Below are positions 24,101 through 35,934 of a DNA stretch of 64,000 bases, in pieces. The stretch is from contig QANU01099245.1 of assembly GCA_003254905.1 (NCBI GenBank), forward strand, positions 111,349-175,348, given 5' to 3'. This DNA comes from Nissolia schottii (lineage: Eukaryota; Streptophyta; Magnoliopsida; Fabales; Fabaceae). Each line of letters begins with the position of its first letter. Position 1 is the first letter of the stretch. The position numbers and the translations under genes were made by a program. The notes beneath the pieces were generated by a model, which searched no databases, had not been told where the DNA came from, and worked only from the letters and a program-made list of their open reading frames with translations.

Positions 24101-25080
24101 ATCACACTCACAAAGTTAATTTTTTTAGTAGACATTTTTTTGGTGCACGACTAAGATATTTGTTGGTGTAAGTCCGGTGACTAATCACTTTGTTGACATT
24201 TTTAAAAATTATTTAAAAAATATCACGACTATGTAAAACATTGTACTACTTCTCTCCACTTATATGTAGGTAATTTGATAGTATATCTTTTTATCTAAAC
24301 TGATGAAATATCTATAAATAACGCAATTCAAAAAACAAACTTATCTTTTAACATAAGCATCACAAAAAAATTCTTAGATTCTCTCAAAATACGAAGAAGG
24401 TTTTGTTTCACATTGTTTATTACTTAACATATCAATCTTGTAAGTCAATGTTGTTTTCCTTTTTTTTTTTCCTTATAGTATAATGCACTAGTTAATATGT
24501 CAAATGATGAATGGTAAAACATATGCTTCCTCGTCTACTCGTATTTGTTACTTTTGATTTTTAAATACATTCTTAAATTAATGTATTTAGATGAAAACAA
24601 CATTTAGATATATCAATTTAAAAATATATTTAAAAATCAAAAGTGACAAAAGTATGTTGAGAAAATAACTTATTTATTTGATCTATGACCTAATGAGCAT
24701 GTAAGGAAATAGAAATGTTATTTGTACTCATTATTTTTGAGATACCATGTCGACTTACAATCCATTCATCATTAAATAAGATTTCAATGAGATTCATATT
24801 ACATTAAGATCTCATTCCATCTAACAATGAGTATAAATATCACAACTCTTTGTCAAGGAGAAAAGATAAATTTGCATGTAATATTTATAGGATAACTACA
24901 TGAGACTAAAATGGTGTGCAAGAAAAAAGAATGACATGAAGGGAAACGGATTTGACCTTGTGGTAACGGGGCATTATTAGGTGGAGAGGAAGGTAAGGTA
25001 CAGACAGGAGAGTCTATGGATATAGTAAGAATGAAGAGTGCAAACAAAGGGAGCCCAAGTGAGTGGTTTTTTGTTTTCAT
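21146..25080 (-). CDS. Receptor-like protein kinase with Cys-rich (SPARK-like) ectodomain
   Basis: Seven exons on the minus strand join in frame: 25080-24957, 23943-23362, 22845-22405, 22306-22191, 21919-21659, 21544-21344 and 21226-21146, giving 601 residues. Exon 1 encodes a signal peptide (LGLPLFALFILTISIDS). Residues 43-234 are extracellular with a regular Cys pattern (CPLNFT, CGG, ICCRNAL, SCGNAF, CANCTA, CGVAAL, CLPYP). The arrangement resembles the SPARK domain described in arbuscular-mycorrhiza receptor kinases; that assignment is mine and uncertain. A membrane helix spans 239-263. The kinase has glycine loop LGRGSAGQVF (304-313), K326, HRD 417-419 and DFG 437-439, so it looks active. 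The C-terminal tail is Ser/Thr-rich. Start chosen because it gives a signal peptide and in-frame splicing; a Met at 24028 would lack it. Confidence 0.85.
24541..24655. mobile_element. Short inverted-repeat (MITE-like) element in receptor-kinase intron 1
   Basis: The arm GTATTTGTTACTTTTGATTT (continuing TTAAATA, 24541-24567) is matched by the reverse complement of tatttaaaaatcaaaagtga (continuing caaaagtat, 24627-24655). The inner parts also partly pair. Size and structure fit a Stowaway-like MITE that has lost its canonical CTCCCTC ends. It lies inside the 1-kb first intron of the receptor kinase. Confidence 0.5.
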
Positions 25081-26736
25081 GTCCAAAGAAATGGCCTCTT
25101 TGTACATACAAGAGAATTTAGGCCATTGGGAAGCAGCGAATTGTGGGGGGGGAAAAATGATAGCAGAGCTGCCAAAATTTTCCTGAGAGAGGAGTGGAGT
25201 TGAACACATATAAGGGTCGTTTTTTTCCTTGGAGGCATCGATTTGTGATAAGCATATTCTCCCGCTCCTCATAATCACAGCTTGCATTTCTTCTTGCTAT
25301 TATCACCGCACCTTCTAGCCCTTTCATACATTTAATTTAAATTAGTTTAATTATGCTAATATGTGTTCACAAGCAACCTAAATTTTCATTTCATTTTAAT
25401 TATTTTTTACATGTTACTTGTCATGTACTATGTGGTTCTTTTGGGGAAAACAAGTCCTTAGATGTATAATTAACATCGCAATAAACCACAATACGTGCAT
25501 ATCTTAAGCCATCTAGCATTTGTGCCTTATCCAATCTATGCAAATAAATCCTAATCTTGTGACGTGCTTAAACAGTAAATGAACAAAATGCATTGCTAAT
25601 TATCGCCCAATCATCGATGAATGAACACTAAAAAAGATGCATTTACCAATCAACAATCGGTGAAGATTTTTTATCTTAGAGTAATTTTGCTTCCCCCAAT
25701 ATACTAAGTTGTCACTTAAGGTTTAAGTATTTGTGAGTTAGATTTAGAAGAAATTTGTGGAGTTCTCACTCACAAAAGGGTATAAAATTGTAGTAGAATC
25801 CATCATAGAATTTACACCTTTGTAAATATTGTTATTCAAAAAATTGTTAAATTAGGTTATTCTAATAATCGTTAAATGACTGTCTCGATTGATAGCAAAT
25901 AAATCAGATTTTATTTTCCGGTTGTCTCACTTGTCACTGTTCACTTTCCTTTTCTGTGGGTTAAACAAAAGAGAAATTCTTTTATATTTTTAAAACACAT
26001 TTAATATATATATTTCAAAAAAAATATTTACTATTGATTTTAATTTATAGGTCTTAAAAGTATATAAAAATTAATGAACGTTACATGTGCTTGAGAAACA
26101 TACCAGAATTTCCCTTAACAAGAAGCATACAAATGTTTTTTTCTTGGGGGTCAATGTGAGGGTGAGGCGGGCCATGAAACAAAAGAACAGATTGGATAGA
26201 GTGCTTCGAGTCCAATAACTTAGAAGCAAGTGGAAGAAGGCCAAAACCCAAAAATGAAAAAAAAAAGTAAAAAAAAAAAAAGAGGGAAGAAGCGAGTGGA
26301 AGGGGGGCGACGTGTAAGGTGTGGTTGCAGTTACGGGTATGTTTGCAGTCCACAAGAAGACGATGATGCTCTTATCTCATTCTGGAGCAACAACTCTTGC
26401 TCATCATCTAATGCGACGTCGTCTCTTTCTTTCTCCTCCTTCTTCTTCTTCTTCTTCTTCTTCAGCTTCCTCTTCCACGCTACAAGGCATGTTTCCCCCG
26501 TTCACTATGCTCCTCCATTCTAAATCAATCATATCTATCCTCTCACATGCATCTTTATATAACTAATTTTTTTGGAAAATTGACCAATGTCAACAAGTCG
26601 GTATGCACTTTTTCTTACCTAAATTGCGCTGCATACCAGTGCCATTTTTGTTTGGTGCTGATTAAAGCTGCTATTTCTTGTTTCTCGGTGTCAGGTCACG
26701 TTTGCAAAGTGAGGCCTTAATTGTTATTATTTGCGT
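25081..26736. other. Bidirectional promoter region between receptor kinase and VDE
   Basis: Head-to-head interval between the minus-strand receptor kinase (start 25080) and the plus-strand de-epoxidase (start 26737). It contains a polypurine run near 26255-26285 and a (TTC)n microsatellite at about 26439-26464. The plus strand at 26365-26510 could encode a short Ser-rich peptide (MRRRLFLSPPSSSS) but has no clear link to either gene; it may be 5' leader sequence. Confidence 0.5.
26439..26464. repeat. (TTC)n microsatellite upstream of VDE
   Basis: About eight to nine consecutive TTC triplets, roughly 275 bp before the violaxanthin de-epoxidase start codon, possibly within the 5' leader. Confidence 0.85.
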
Positions 26737-29070
26737 ATGGCGACGTTGGCTGCACAGTCAATGCTGTTATCCCCTCATCAGGAACGCACATCCACAGTCA
26801 ATGCGGCGGCAGCCGGTGATATAAGGCTTCACAGAACAACAACAACAACAAGAGGAGGAGGGTTTCGGTGCTCCAATGTGGTTGTGCTCAAAGTATTCTC
26901 CTCCAGAAAACCAGCAACACGCTTGCATTTGAGGTCAAGATCGCCGCAACCCCTCAAAGGGAAAAGAGATGCTTCTCTCACTTCATCACCACCTGCCACT
27001 CTAACTAACATGACGCGGGTATGTAACTGGTAGTTACTCCCTCTGTTCAATTGTATAGGTCGTTCTGACTAAATTGGTATGTCCCTAGATCAATGTATTT
27101 GGATGCAGATACATTATCAGTTTAATCGGAGCGGCCTATACATATGTGGATAGAGGGAGTAGTTAGTTCCTCCTATTGTTCTGTTCTACTTCATAGTTCA
27201 TACAATTACATCATACCCTTGATACATAACCTATTGATTGAAAATGCAAATTTTGTTCCTGCTTTCCGATAAGCATATTCTGAGTTGTCCCAATTGTTTG
27301 GATAACAGCAGATATTTGGGTCTGCGGTGAATACAATGCTTGTGTTCCTGAAAGATTGGAGTTATATGCGGTCGGTGGAAGTGGCTGGCATATTGGTGTG
27401 CATCCTAATGATCGTTCCATCAGCTGATGCAGTCGATGCACTCAAAACTTGTGCTTGCTTGCTCAAGGAATGCAGGTGCTCCATACCACACCGTCTTTCT
27501 CTTTTTCCCTTTTCTGCCACATTAACAATAGTATCTATACATTATACATTGCCTTAGATCAAATTAAAGATGACAGAAAGTATAATACAATAGTAATAGG
27601 CTTCCAATTTCCCCTTCTTTTATCATTTCAGGATAGAACTGGCTAGTTGTCTTGCAAATCCATCATGTGCAGCCAATGTTGCTTGCCTCCAAACTTGCAA
27701 CAATCGACCTGATGAGACCGAATGCCAAGTAAGTAGTCTTGTTCTCTTTAAAACCAAGTTCATGCCTGTATAGTGTATAACATTATTTAGCCAGTTACCA
27801 AAGGAGGTGAACTCCACTCGTAGAAACTTATCTTTTTCTTGTTAATTTGCTAGATTAAATGCGGGGACATTTTCGAAAACAGTGTGGTTGATCAATTCAA
27901 CGAGTGTGCGGTCTCGCGGAAGAAATGCGTGCCTATGAAATCTGATGTGGGAGACTTCCCTGTTCCAAATCCTGATGTCCTTGTTAAGAGCTTCAACATT
28001 TCAGATTTCAGTGGCAAGTGGTACATCACTAGTGGCTTAAATCCGACCTTTGACACCTTTGACTGCCAGTTACACGAGTTTCACACAGAATCCAACAAGC
28101 TTGTGGGGAATTTGTCATGGAGAGTACAAACTCCAGATGCTGGATTTCTTACTAGGTCAGCTGTACAGAGATTTGTGCAAGATCCTAAGTATCCTGGAAT
28201 CCTCTATAATCATGATAACGAGTACCTTCACTATCAGGATGACTGGTAATTCATTTCTCAGAACCTCTATTTTCAATATTGGATCACCTAAACATGTATA
28301 GGTATTGGCAATGGCAGCTATATCACATGAAGCACACCCCAAATTTTGCCATTTAAAATGAAATACAAGTACTTGATGGTAGTAAATGTTTCAACTTTAA
28401 AAAGAAAGAACATGACAACATCTTGCTGTTCTGAGCTCCTTTTACAAGTGAAGGCCTTAAAATGTTTCTCTAGAACCAACCCTTTTGAAATTCACCCAAT
28501 TGCTGTTCTTTTATTTGTTGAATTTCGCCTTTCGCTCCATTAGGAAACTTACCAGCAATGATATGCAGGTATGTTCTGTCATCCAAGATTGAGAACCAAC
28601 CAGATGACTACATATTTGTATACTACCGAGGCAGAAATGATGCATGGGATGGCTATGGCGGCGCTGTTGTATACACAAGAAGTGCAGTTCTGCCAGAGTC
28701 TATAGTACCTGAACTTGAAAGAGCGGCCAAAAGTGTCGGAAGAGACTTCAGCAAGTTCATCAGAACAGATAATACTTGCGGGCCGGAGCCTTCCCTGGTG
28801 GAGAGGCTGGAGAAGAAAGTAGAGGAAGGAGAGGAGACAATTGTGAGGGATTTTGAACAGTTGGAAGGAGAGGTAGAGAAGGTGGGGAAAACAGAAATCA
28901 CCTTGTTTCAGAAGTTGGCTGAAGGGTTCAAAGTACTTCAAGAGGACGAGGAAAATTTCTTGAGAGAGCTATCGAAAGAAGAAATGGATGTACTCAACGG
29001 GCTCAAAATGGAAGCCAGTGAAGTAGAGAAGCTCTTTGGACGCGCCTTGCCGATAAGGAAACTAAGATAA
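26737..29070 (+). CDS. VDE1: Violaxanthin de-epoxidase, chloroplast precursor
   Basis: Five exons join in frame: 26737-27018, 27312-27475, 27632-27728, 27854-28245 and 28569-29070, giving 478 residues. The enzyme works in the thylakoid lumen. It reduces violaxanthin to antheraxanthin and zeaxanthin with ascorbate under strong light, supporting non-photochemical quenching. Residues 1-94 are a Ser/Thr/Arg-rich plastid transit peptide. The hydrophobic stretch 118-134 ending in ADA is a lumen-targeting signal, and the mature protein should start at [11 protein letters not shown] Cys-rich domain (135 to about 225) has 11 cysteines. The lipocalin-like barrel begins at [11 protein letters not shown] and includes [10 protein letters not shown] and [13 protein letters not shown]. 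The C-terminal Glu-rich domain ends RALPIRKLR. All 13 family cysteines appear present. The first in-frame ATG after a TTG-led frame was chosen. Intron 1 contains a Stowaway MITE. Confidence 0.97.
27037..27159. mobile_element. Stowaway-like MITE in VDE intron 1
   Basis: A 123-bp element begins CTCCCTCTGTTC and ends GGATAGAGGGAG, flanked by TA at 27035-27036 and 27160-27161, the hallmark of Tc1/mariner-derived Stowaway MITEs. The inner sequences tgtataggtcgttctgac and gagcggcctatacat also pair, so the transcript can fold. It starts only 19 bp after the exon 1 donor site. Confidence 0.85.
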
Positions 29071-31229
29071 ATCTGATGACCAGGTCCAAACATAACTTGG
29101 CATCATACTTTTGTTTGATCATCTTAAATTTCTGTTTGTTCTTATATTCATTTACTATGCTGCATAGATTCAGATGCTTTTTCTGCTTATTCATGGCTTA
29201 TATATTTGTAGCTGCATTTATCATTGTTGTAAAGATTCAGATTACTGTATATATTTAAATACTGAGACTTTTTATTTGAACATTTCTTGTAGAAACCAAT
29301 CAGGTTATTATATAGCATATAAATTAATAGGCACTCAGAAATTTTCTTCTTAGTTCTTTGATTTTTATCTATAACCTCACTCATGTGGTGTTTACTAGGG
29401 TGTCCAAAAATATTTGGTATATGTGGAAGTCTTCCTAATCCCAATAGCCAAACATCATCAAGATGTTCATCAAAGCAACTATAAGCTAGATGTTCATCAT
29501 AATCAATGGAACGATGAACCCCAACAATTGTAGAATGATATGTGATGCAGTTGCTGAGGCATGCTTTTCTTTATCTTCTTTTCTATATTTTTCTTATTTT
29601 GGACAAGGAAAAATTTCAAAGCGTATATGCCATCAATTTATTTGTCAAGAAAAAAAAGTTTCTTTTTTCGGTACTTAAGCTTTTATGAAAATGTCAATAC
29701 CGGCATGTATTTGAATAATTGTGATTCAATCACAAATTTAAAATAATAAATAATTTGAGTCAGTAAGACACTTGGCACTTGGTAAAATTTTAGATGTTAT
29801 GATATCGATACTCTTAAAGTTCATGGGAGTACCAGAGTAAATCCAAAAAAAAAATTCATTGCCTATTATTATTATTATTATTATTTTGAAAAGAAAACTT
29901 CTTAGCAATTCAATCTTATATTTATGTGACTAATGACCCTATGGAACATAGGGGCAGTAGTTTTAGGTATTAGAAAGCTAAAATGGGAATAGTAATGACT
30001 AACAACCTTAATAGGTTTGGGTTCGACACCATTTAACATAGAATTTAATCGTTATGCAGTATAAAATATGTTATGTTGTCATTCAATTGAATCACTTTAA
30101 ATATATGATTTTTCAAGTAATGAGAGAAAAAATAACTATTTTTATTTATGTGACAAGATTTGATTGGACGACAATTAAGCTCTTAATATGTTTTTTTTTA
30201 AGCATCCCCTTGAAAGCGGCATATATGTGAGTAAGGAGCTTATTTAGCAACGGTAGTCAGTAGCATGATAAAATTATTTTTGAGGAACTATGTCAATTAT
30301 ATAATGCTATCAGCAAAATACGAGCTCTTTATAATTCAAGTTAAAATTTTTATGAAAAATAGAAGCAAATTTATAGAAACATTATGGGGTTTCCAGTTAC
30401 ACAGCCCAGTGGCCCAAAAGAAATAAATACCCTCCTAAGCCTCTTTTTTATATTGGTCTAACTGAGCCTTAACTTTGAATTTTCCAAGACTATCAGATTT
30501 TTTGATAGAGTTGTGGACTCTTGTTAATGAAATAGTGGTGACCCTCATACCTCAATGAAGCACGGTCCATTAATTGATCAGATATATATTAGTATAATAT
30601 GAAGAATGTACTAAAATTATAAATTATTAAGTGGCGGATAACGAAATCTGATATATATTTTTTTTTTCAAAAAGGGTGTTCATTATCAACTAAGGTTAAT
30701 TTACACAAAGGAATAAAATATTAATCACAAAATATCAATTCATTTTCATTGTAAAGAATGAACCTTCGTCGTATGATTAAATGACAAAAGTGGGCTATCA
30801 CAATGCTATATCTTGTGATTTGAAATCTGATAACCAAATTGTGTAAATCTTGTGTTGAAATTAATGAATTTGATAATACTACAATAATTGAATACTTCGC
30901 TGCCCGATGCATTAGTGTGAGAACATCCAACTCCAAGAATTGCGCAAGCATAGAGGAGGAGGAGGAGGAGATGATGATGATGATCACATGGGGCAACTCA
31001 ATTCTGTGATTGGTGGGAAGACGTTGTATGTGTGTGTCATGTGTCTGTTTTGTGCACGGATAGATAAGACAGGGAAAGAGCGACATAAACTGTTTAGTTT
31101 CGTGTAGATCATCGAAGGAAACAATAGATTTTGGCGTGTCATGTCATGTGGTGGAAATCCGCGTTCGTGTTTACTTATTATGTGCGTGAACCCCGCATAG
31201 TCAATGTTTTGGTTAATTAAAACCCCCCC
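29071..31229. other. Intergenic region downstream of VDE
   Basis: The first few hundred bases should be the VDE 3' UTR. Beyond that there is AT-rich sequence with an (ATT)n tract near 29866-29885 and a (GAG)n(GAT)n tract near 30955-30985. No coding region with family resemblance was found on either strand. Confidence 0.45.
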
Positions 31230-31515
31230 NTTATATTATTTTATTTATTTATTTATAATTTTATTAAAATTTATTATTATTTTATATTTTATATAATTAT
31301 AATAAATTTTTTATTAATTAAATCATTAAAAGAACTAATTTATACGAAGTTTAAAATTTGTGAATAATTTAAGTTTATGATACACTTTTTTATAAATATT
31401 ATATTAAAAACATTAATTTATCACATTAAATCATATAATTCATTAATATATTATATTAAATCATAAAATAATAATAAAATTTAATAAATTTAATTATAAA
31501 TTCTAAGTTAAAACT
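31230..31515. mobile_element. MITE family M, copy 1 (degenerate)
   Basis: AT-rich sequence related to 35609-35934 and 57650-58039. Shared blocks in the same order are tttataattttattaaaatt, attaatttatcacattaaat and tcataaaataataataaaat, with cataattcattaatat in between. The left end is damaged and next to a cytosine run and an undetermined base at 31231, which may be an assembly gap or error. Confidence 0.6.
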
Positions 31516-33689
31516 TGGTTTAAAATGCGGGGATATGAAAACATGGTATTCTTAGTCAAAACTTGCGACAATGAATCACTTCACGAGCGACGATGTGTAC
31601 GTGATGTTTCGCGTTTCGCTTCCACACTGCGCTCTGTACTCCTCAATGCTGCCTACTCCAAACTCCCAGAACCTCCAATGTTAAAACCCTGTTTTCTCAT
31701 TACAAGTTTACCACTAACGCCAGCTTTGTTTTTATTTTGGAATTTTTAAACAAGTATCTTAACAGAATTAAGAAATGAAAAAGGGAAAAGTTTTGATTAA
31801 AAAAAATGAGATTTTAAAGTTTTTATTATTTTACATACATGACTTATCAAATAAATTATAAAAAAACTAAGTATTAATATAGTAATATTATTTGAAACAT
31901 TAAAAATGTATAAACACCATTTTAGTTGTTATTGCATAGGTACCATGATGATAGTGATACTGGAAATTTCGCTCATGCCGTATGTCATGTCATGTTGACT
32001 TATTAATTGCTCCGTCCTCTGACTACGGTTTATGCTGCATATCTGTCGCGTGGCATTCGTTTTCCTTGCTGTAACGCTGACTTCAGCTATCACCCATTGA
32101 CTATTTTTCTTTTATTTTTTACTCTCACTTTTTCTTTAAATGAAAATTCAGCAGACACGTGGCACTTCATTTGAAAGTACCTTATGGCATACAAAAGTTA
32201 AAGGCCACTGTGATAAGATCTATTTTCATTTGACACAAAATTAACACATTTCTTGGGACAAGTATAATAAAAATAAATTCTATTTAATGATATTTATAAA
32301 TATATGAGAAGGTGCCAAAATAAAAATTTCTCTTGTTGTGATGATTGCATAAAAAGAGGAATTGTTATATACTTTGAGACATGTTAAAGAATAAAGTGAG
32401 ACGCTTTTATTTTTAAATTAATAAATTAAGCAATGAAATACATTTTTATTTTATTAATTTGATAGTAAAAAACTTCTATTTTATTTTCTTAAGTAAAATG
32501 AAAATACGATTTATTTTTAATATTGTAAAATTTTAATTTAATAAAGTTTAAAATTAAGATCTTGTACTTATTATTCAAACCATTCACTACTATAACAATC
32601 TTCGTTGTTTATATGAAATTTAGGATGCGTTTGGTTATGATTTTTTATTTTTTTATTTTTTCTTATTTTAAAGATTTTATGAAAAAATAGTAAAAATAAG
32701 AAATAAAATAGAAAATTAAATTTTGTTTATTATTTTTTTTATAAAATTTAAAAAATAAATAATTTTAAAAATGAAAATTGATATAACGCATCTTAATGAT
32801 CCATAAAATTAAAATTTGATGATGATGATAATAAAATGGAATAAAATAAGAGTTTCCTCGTTTCTGGTCAAAAAAGTGTGAGATCCGGCACATGCTATAA
32901 AAAAAAATAAAAAATAAAAAAAAGAAGAAGGTAGATATGAATGAGATCCGCCCTGTATGTGGAGTATGAAATAAACATAAAAGTTTTGTCGATTGCAAAA
33001 AGTAGGGCGACTTTTATTGCCAATTTCTCGCAAAGAGGGAGGGGGTGGGTGGTGGTGGTGCTATAAGTGCTGCACAACAGAACAGTGACAGTTTGACAGC
33101 GGCCATTGCCATTCAAATTCCCAAGCCTTTTCAGATCATATAGCCTTCGCTCAAATATAAACAGTAACACACAGACACCTACTTTGTCAGCAACAGTATC
33201 CCGTTTACTAAATTCCCCAAATCTAGCTCCACAACCCATGCTCCTCAGATGGTCGAGTCCCTTTCCCTTTCTCATTCAATTCCCTTGCTTTATATCATTA
33301 TTCATCAACTACCCCACCCCCCCCCCTCCCTTCATCCTCATCTGTTTCTATTTTATTTAATTATTTTATATATATTAATTATTGTTATCCCACCAATTGT
33401 CTCTATAGAATTTCTGGTAAAAGGAACAAAATCAATGCCCCATGGTGCCAGTGTCCAGGCCCCGTTTTCGTGCTTATTGAATAGTAGTTGGTCATAACTC
33501 TCAAGTGAAAAAGCAAGAGCCTTTTTAACCCCCTCCCCCCCTCTAAATTCTGAGCAAGGAATTTATATCCCGTGCCTCAAGTTTTATTGGGAAACCCCCC
33601 ATCCTGGGACCCTATCTCCTAAGTTTTAACCCTTTAACTAGTGTGACATCTCCCTCTGTGGTCCTTGCCCAAGATTTCAATCGCCAAAA

Positions 33690-34888
33690 ATGGATGTAAG
33701 CCCCTTTTTCTTAATCTTCGGATAACTAGTGAGGTTGATGTGTGCTTTTTATTCTATTATTATTATTATTATTATTATTATTCTAATTTTGTAGGAATGG
33801 AAGAGGAGTGGGCAGATACCGGCGTTTGGGAACTGGGATATGGCGAATGAGATGCCAATCACTCAGTACTTCGAGTGCGCAAGGCAGGCCGGTTTGGTCC
33901 GTTATAGTTCCTCCTCCGGCGAAAGCGATCCTTCTTCCCTCCGTGGCGGCGGCGGCGACCTTTACTTTCTTGATTTTAACAAACCTGCTCAGCTTCGCAA
34001 CTTCCCTCCCTCTTCCACTCTCAAAAAGGTACCTGCTTTCTTGTCATAACATTAACCTGATCATAAGTTAGTTAGTTAGTTAGTTAGTTAATGTGAATCA
34101 CTTTTAACCATGGAGAGATGCGTTCTTTAACTTCAAGAATCCGCCAAAAAAAATGTGTTTTTTGGTTTCTGTTTGGTATAATAATTTTTCTGTGCAAATT
34201 GTGAGTAGTACTAGCTAGGTAGTATGGTACATAAATAAATGCGTGTTGTCACATGACTCGTTGGGTAGTTGAAACAGGACATGGAGATATGCATGGTTTC
34301 TATTTTGTCATTTGTCGCAACAACCAAATATTACTGTTTTTTTCTTTTCTTTTCTTTTCTATTCTCTTTGGAGTTAGTTTTGCAAACAATAGTGTTGTAA
34401 CAGTGGTCTGTGTGTGTGGGTGGGTGGGTGCAGGGGATGAGGAGCGGGGAAAGGATTAAGGAGAAGGAATATAATGGTGGTAAGATGAGAAAGCAACAAG
34501 GTGGGAAAGTGTGGGACATTGTGGAACAGCCAAGGAAGCAGCAGCTGCATCGAAACGACGCCGTTCCGCGATCTCCGCCGCATCCTGCGAGTAGAAGACT
34601 TCCCAACCTCAATCCAAAGCCAGTCGACGAAGATCTTTATAAGATCCCTCCCGAACTCCTACGTACTACTAAAAGAGTAGGGTGCCCTTTATTTTATTTT
34701 TATTGTTATTTGTGTCATCCAAATAGTGATGCTTCCTTCTAATGTTGAGCATTGGTTTTTTTTTTGTTAGATATATTGTTGAATACATTAATTCCTACTA
34801 ATTATTTTGTTGACTTGGTTGAATTTTGCAGAAGAAAATGCTGGGTTTCATTTCCAAGTGCTTGGTACCTGCTGCATGTGTTTCATGA
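33690..34888 (+). CDS. NOI/RIN4-like small protein (AvrRpt2-cleavage-site family)
   Basis: Four exons join in frame: 33690-33695, 33795-34028, 34434-34676 and 34832-34888, giving 179 residues. The first coding exon has only two codons (ATG GAT), so simple frame scanning misses the start. Residues 9-35 are the NOI motif (IPAFGNWDMANEMPITQYFE then CARQAG). The PAFGNW core resembles the cleavage site of bacterial AvrRpt2 protease in RIN4. Middle regions are Ser/Gly-rich and basic; a second conserved block reads GGKVWDIVEQP. The C-terminus KCLVPAACVS has two cysteines (171, 177) suited to palmitoylation, as in membrane-attached NOI proteins. Relatives act in immune signalling and exocytosis; the role here is inferred from family only. 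It does not contain a full RIN4 second NOI domain. Confidence 0.85.
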
Positions 34889-35608
34889 GCATCATCCAGC
34901 AATGCTGCTATCTTATCTTTCATCACATAGCATCTAAAGGAGCCCTTTTTTTTTTAAATTTTTTTTTTACTTTTCCTATTTTGGATTATGATGAGTACCT
35001 ACTACTACTACTAGTTAAGCAAACCAAAGGTGATAAATTTTTATTAGAAAGGTAAGAAGACTTTTATGTTTTTAATGGCATTTGAATGCATTAAGAACTT
35101 AAGACTCTTCCCCTTGTGCTTGCTTAACTAGTATTGTTAAGGTAATCGTTAGCATTTTTATTATTTTTTTTTTTTTAGAAGAAGAAAGACTGGAAGTGGT
35201 CATGTGTTTTTTCTGAGTGATGCTGGCTGTGTTGGGTTGGTTTTTGCTGCACCCAGATGCTAATGTGACTTTGTTTTAACTAGTACTACTATATACTATA
35301 CTATGATGTTGAGAATACGAATGAATTAATTGTAGTAGTAATTGTTTTCCCCTTCTATTATTGGCGTTTGTCTCCATTCATTCTGGGTCGGTGCTTGCAA
35401 TTATTCTCCTTTGAATTGGAATTAAATGCTCATTTAATTTGTTGGCATTAGCTGGCGGAGTAGTTTGATGTTCCAATGTCTGATTCCTCATATCTGATTT
35501 CTTGGTCATGGGCATCTGCTGAGTGCTGACCCTGGGTCAAGTTCTTTCTAATGAATGTTGCTCCCTTTTCTTTTGGAGTTTAAAAAAAAAAAATCGAATA
35601 TAATTAAT
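34889..35608. other. 3' region of the NOI-like gene
   Basis: Contains poly-T runs and short intron-like stretches (ttttttttttttttagaag at about 35163). The 3' UTR, possibly with an alternative exon, is expected here. No coding region recognised. Confidence 0.4.
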
Positions 35609-35934
35609 GGTGGTTTAAATATCTTATGAATAAATATTTTATATTATTTAATTTATTTATTTTTAATATATTTTATAATTAAATTTATTAAAATTTGTTA
35701 TTATTTTAAATTTTATATGATCGTAACATTTTTTTATTAGTCAAATTAGAGATTTAAAAATTATTTGAATTTATGATTTTTTTATAAATATTATATTAAA
35801 AATATTAATTTATATTATAATTCATTAATTAATATATCATATTAAATTATAAAATTATAGTAAAATTTAGTTATAAAAATTAATAAAATAAATAAATTAA
35901 ATAATATGGATTACTCATGATATTTGAAAAACCA
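35609..35934. mobile_element. MITE family M, copy 2
   Basis: Begins ggtggtttaaatatcttatg and ends near gatatttgaaaaaccaat, an imperfect inverted terminal pair. The internal sequence matches copies at 31230-31515 and 57650-58039. No reading frame. Confidence 0.7.

Noticed and set aside
26230..26566. Small Ser-rich gene upstream of VDE
   Set aside because: The frame is mainly encoded by a TTC microsatellite and polypurine tract; no family or splice support.
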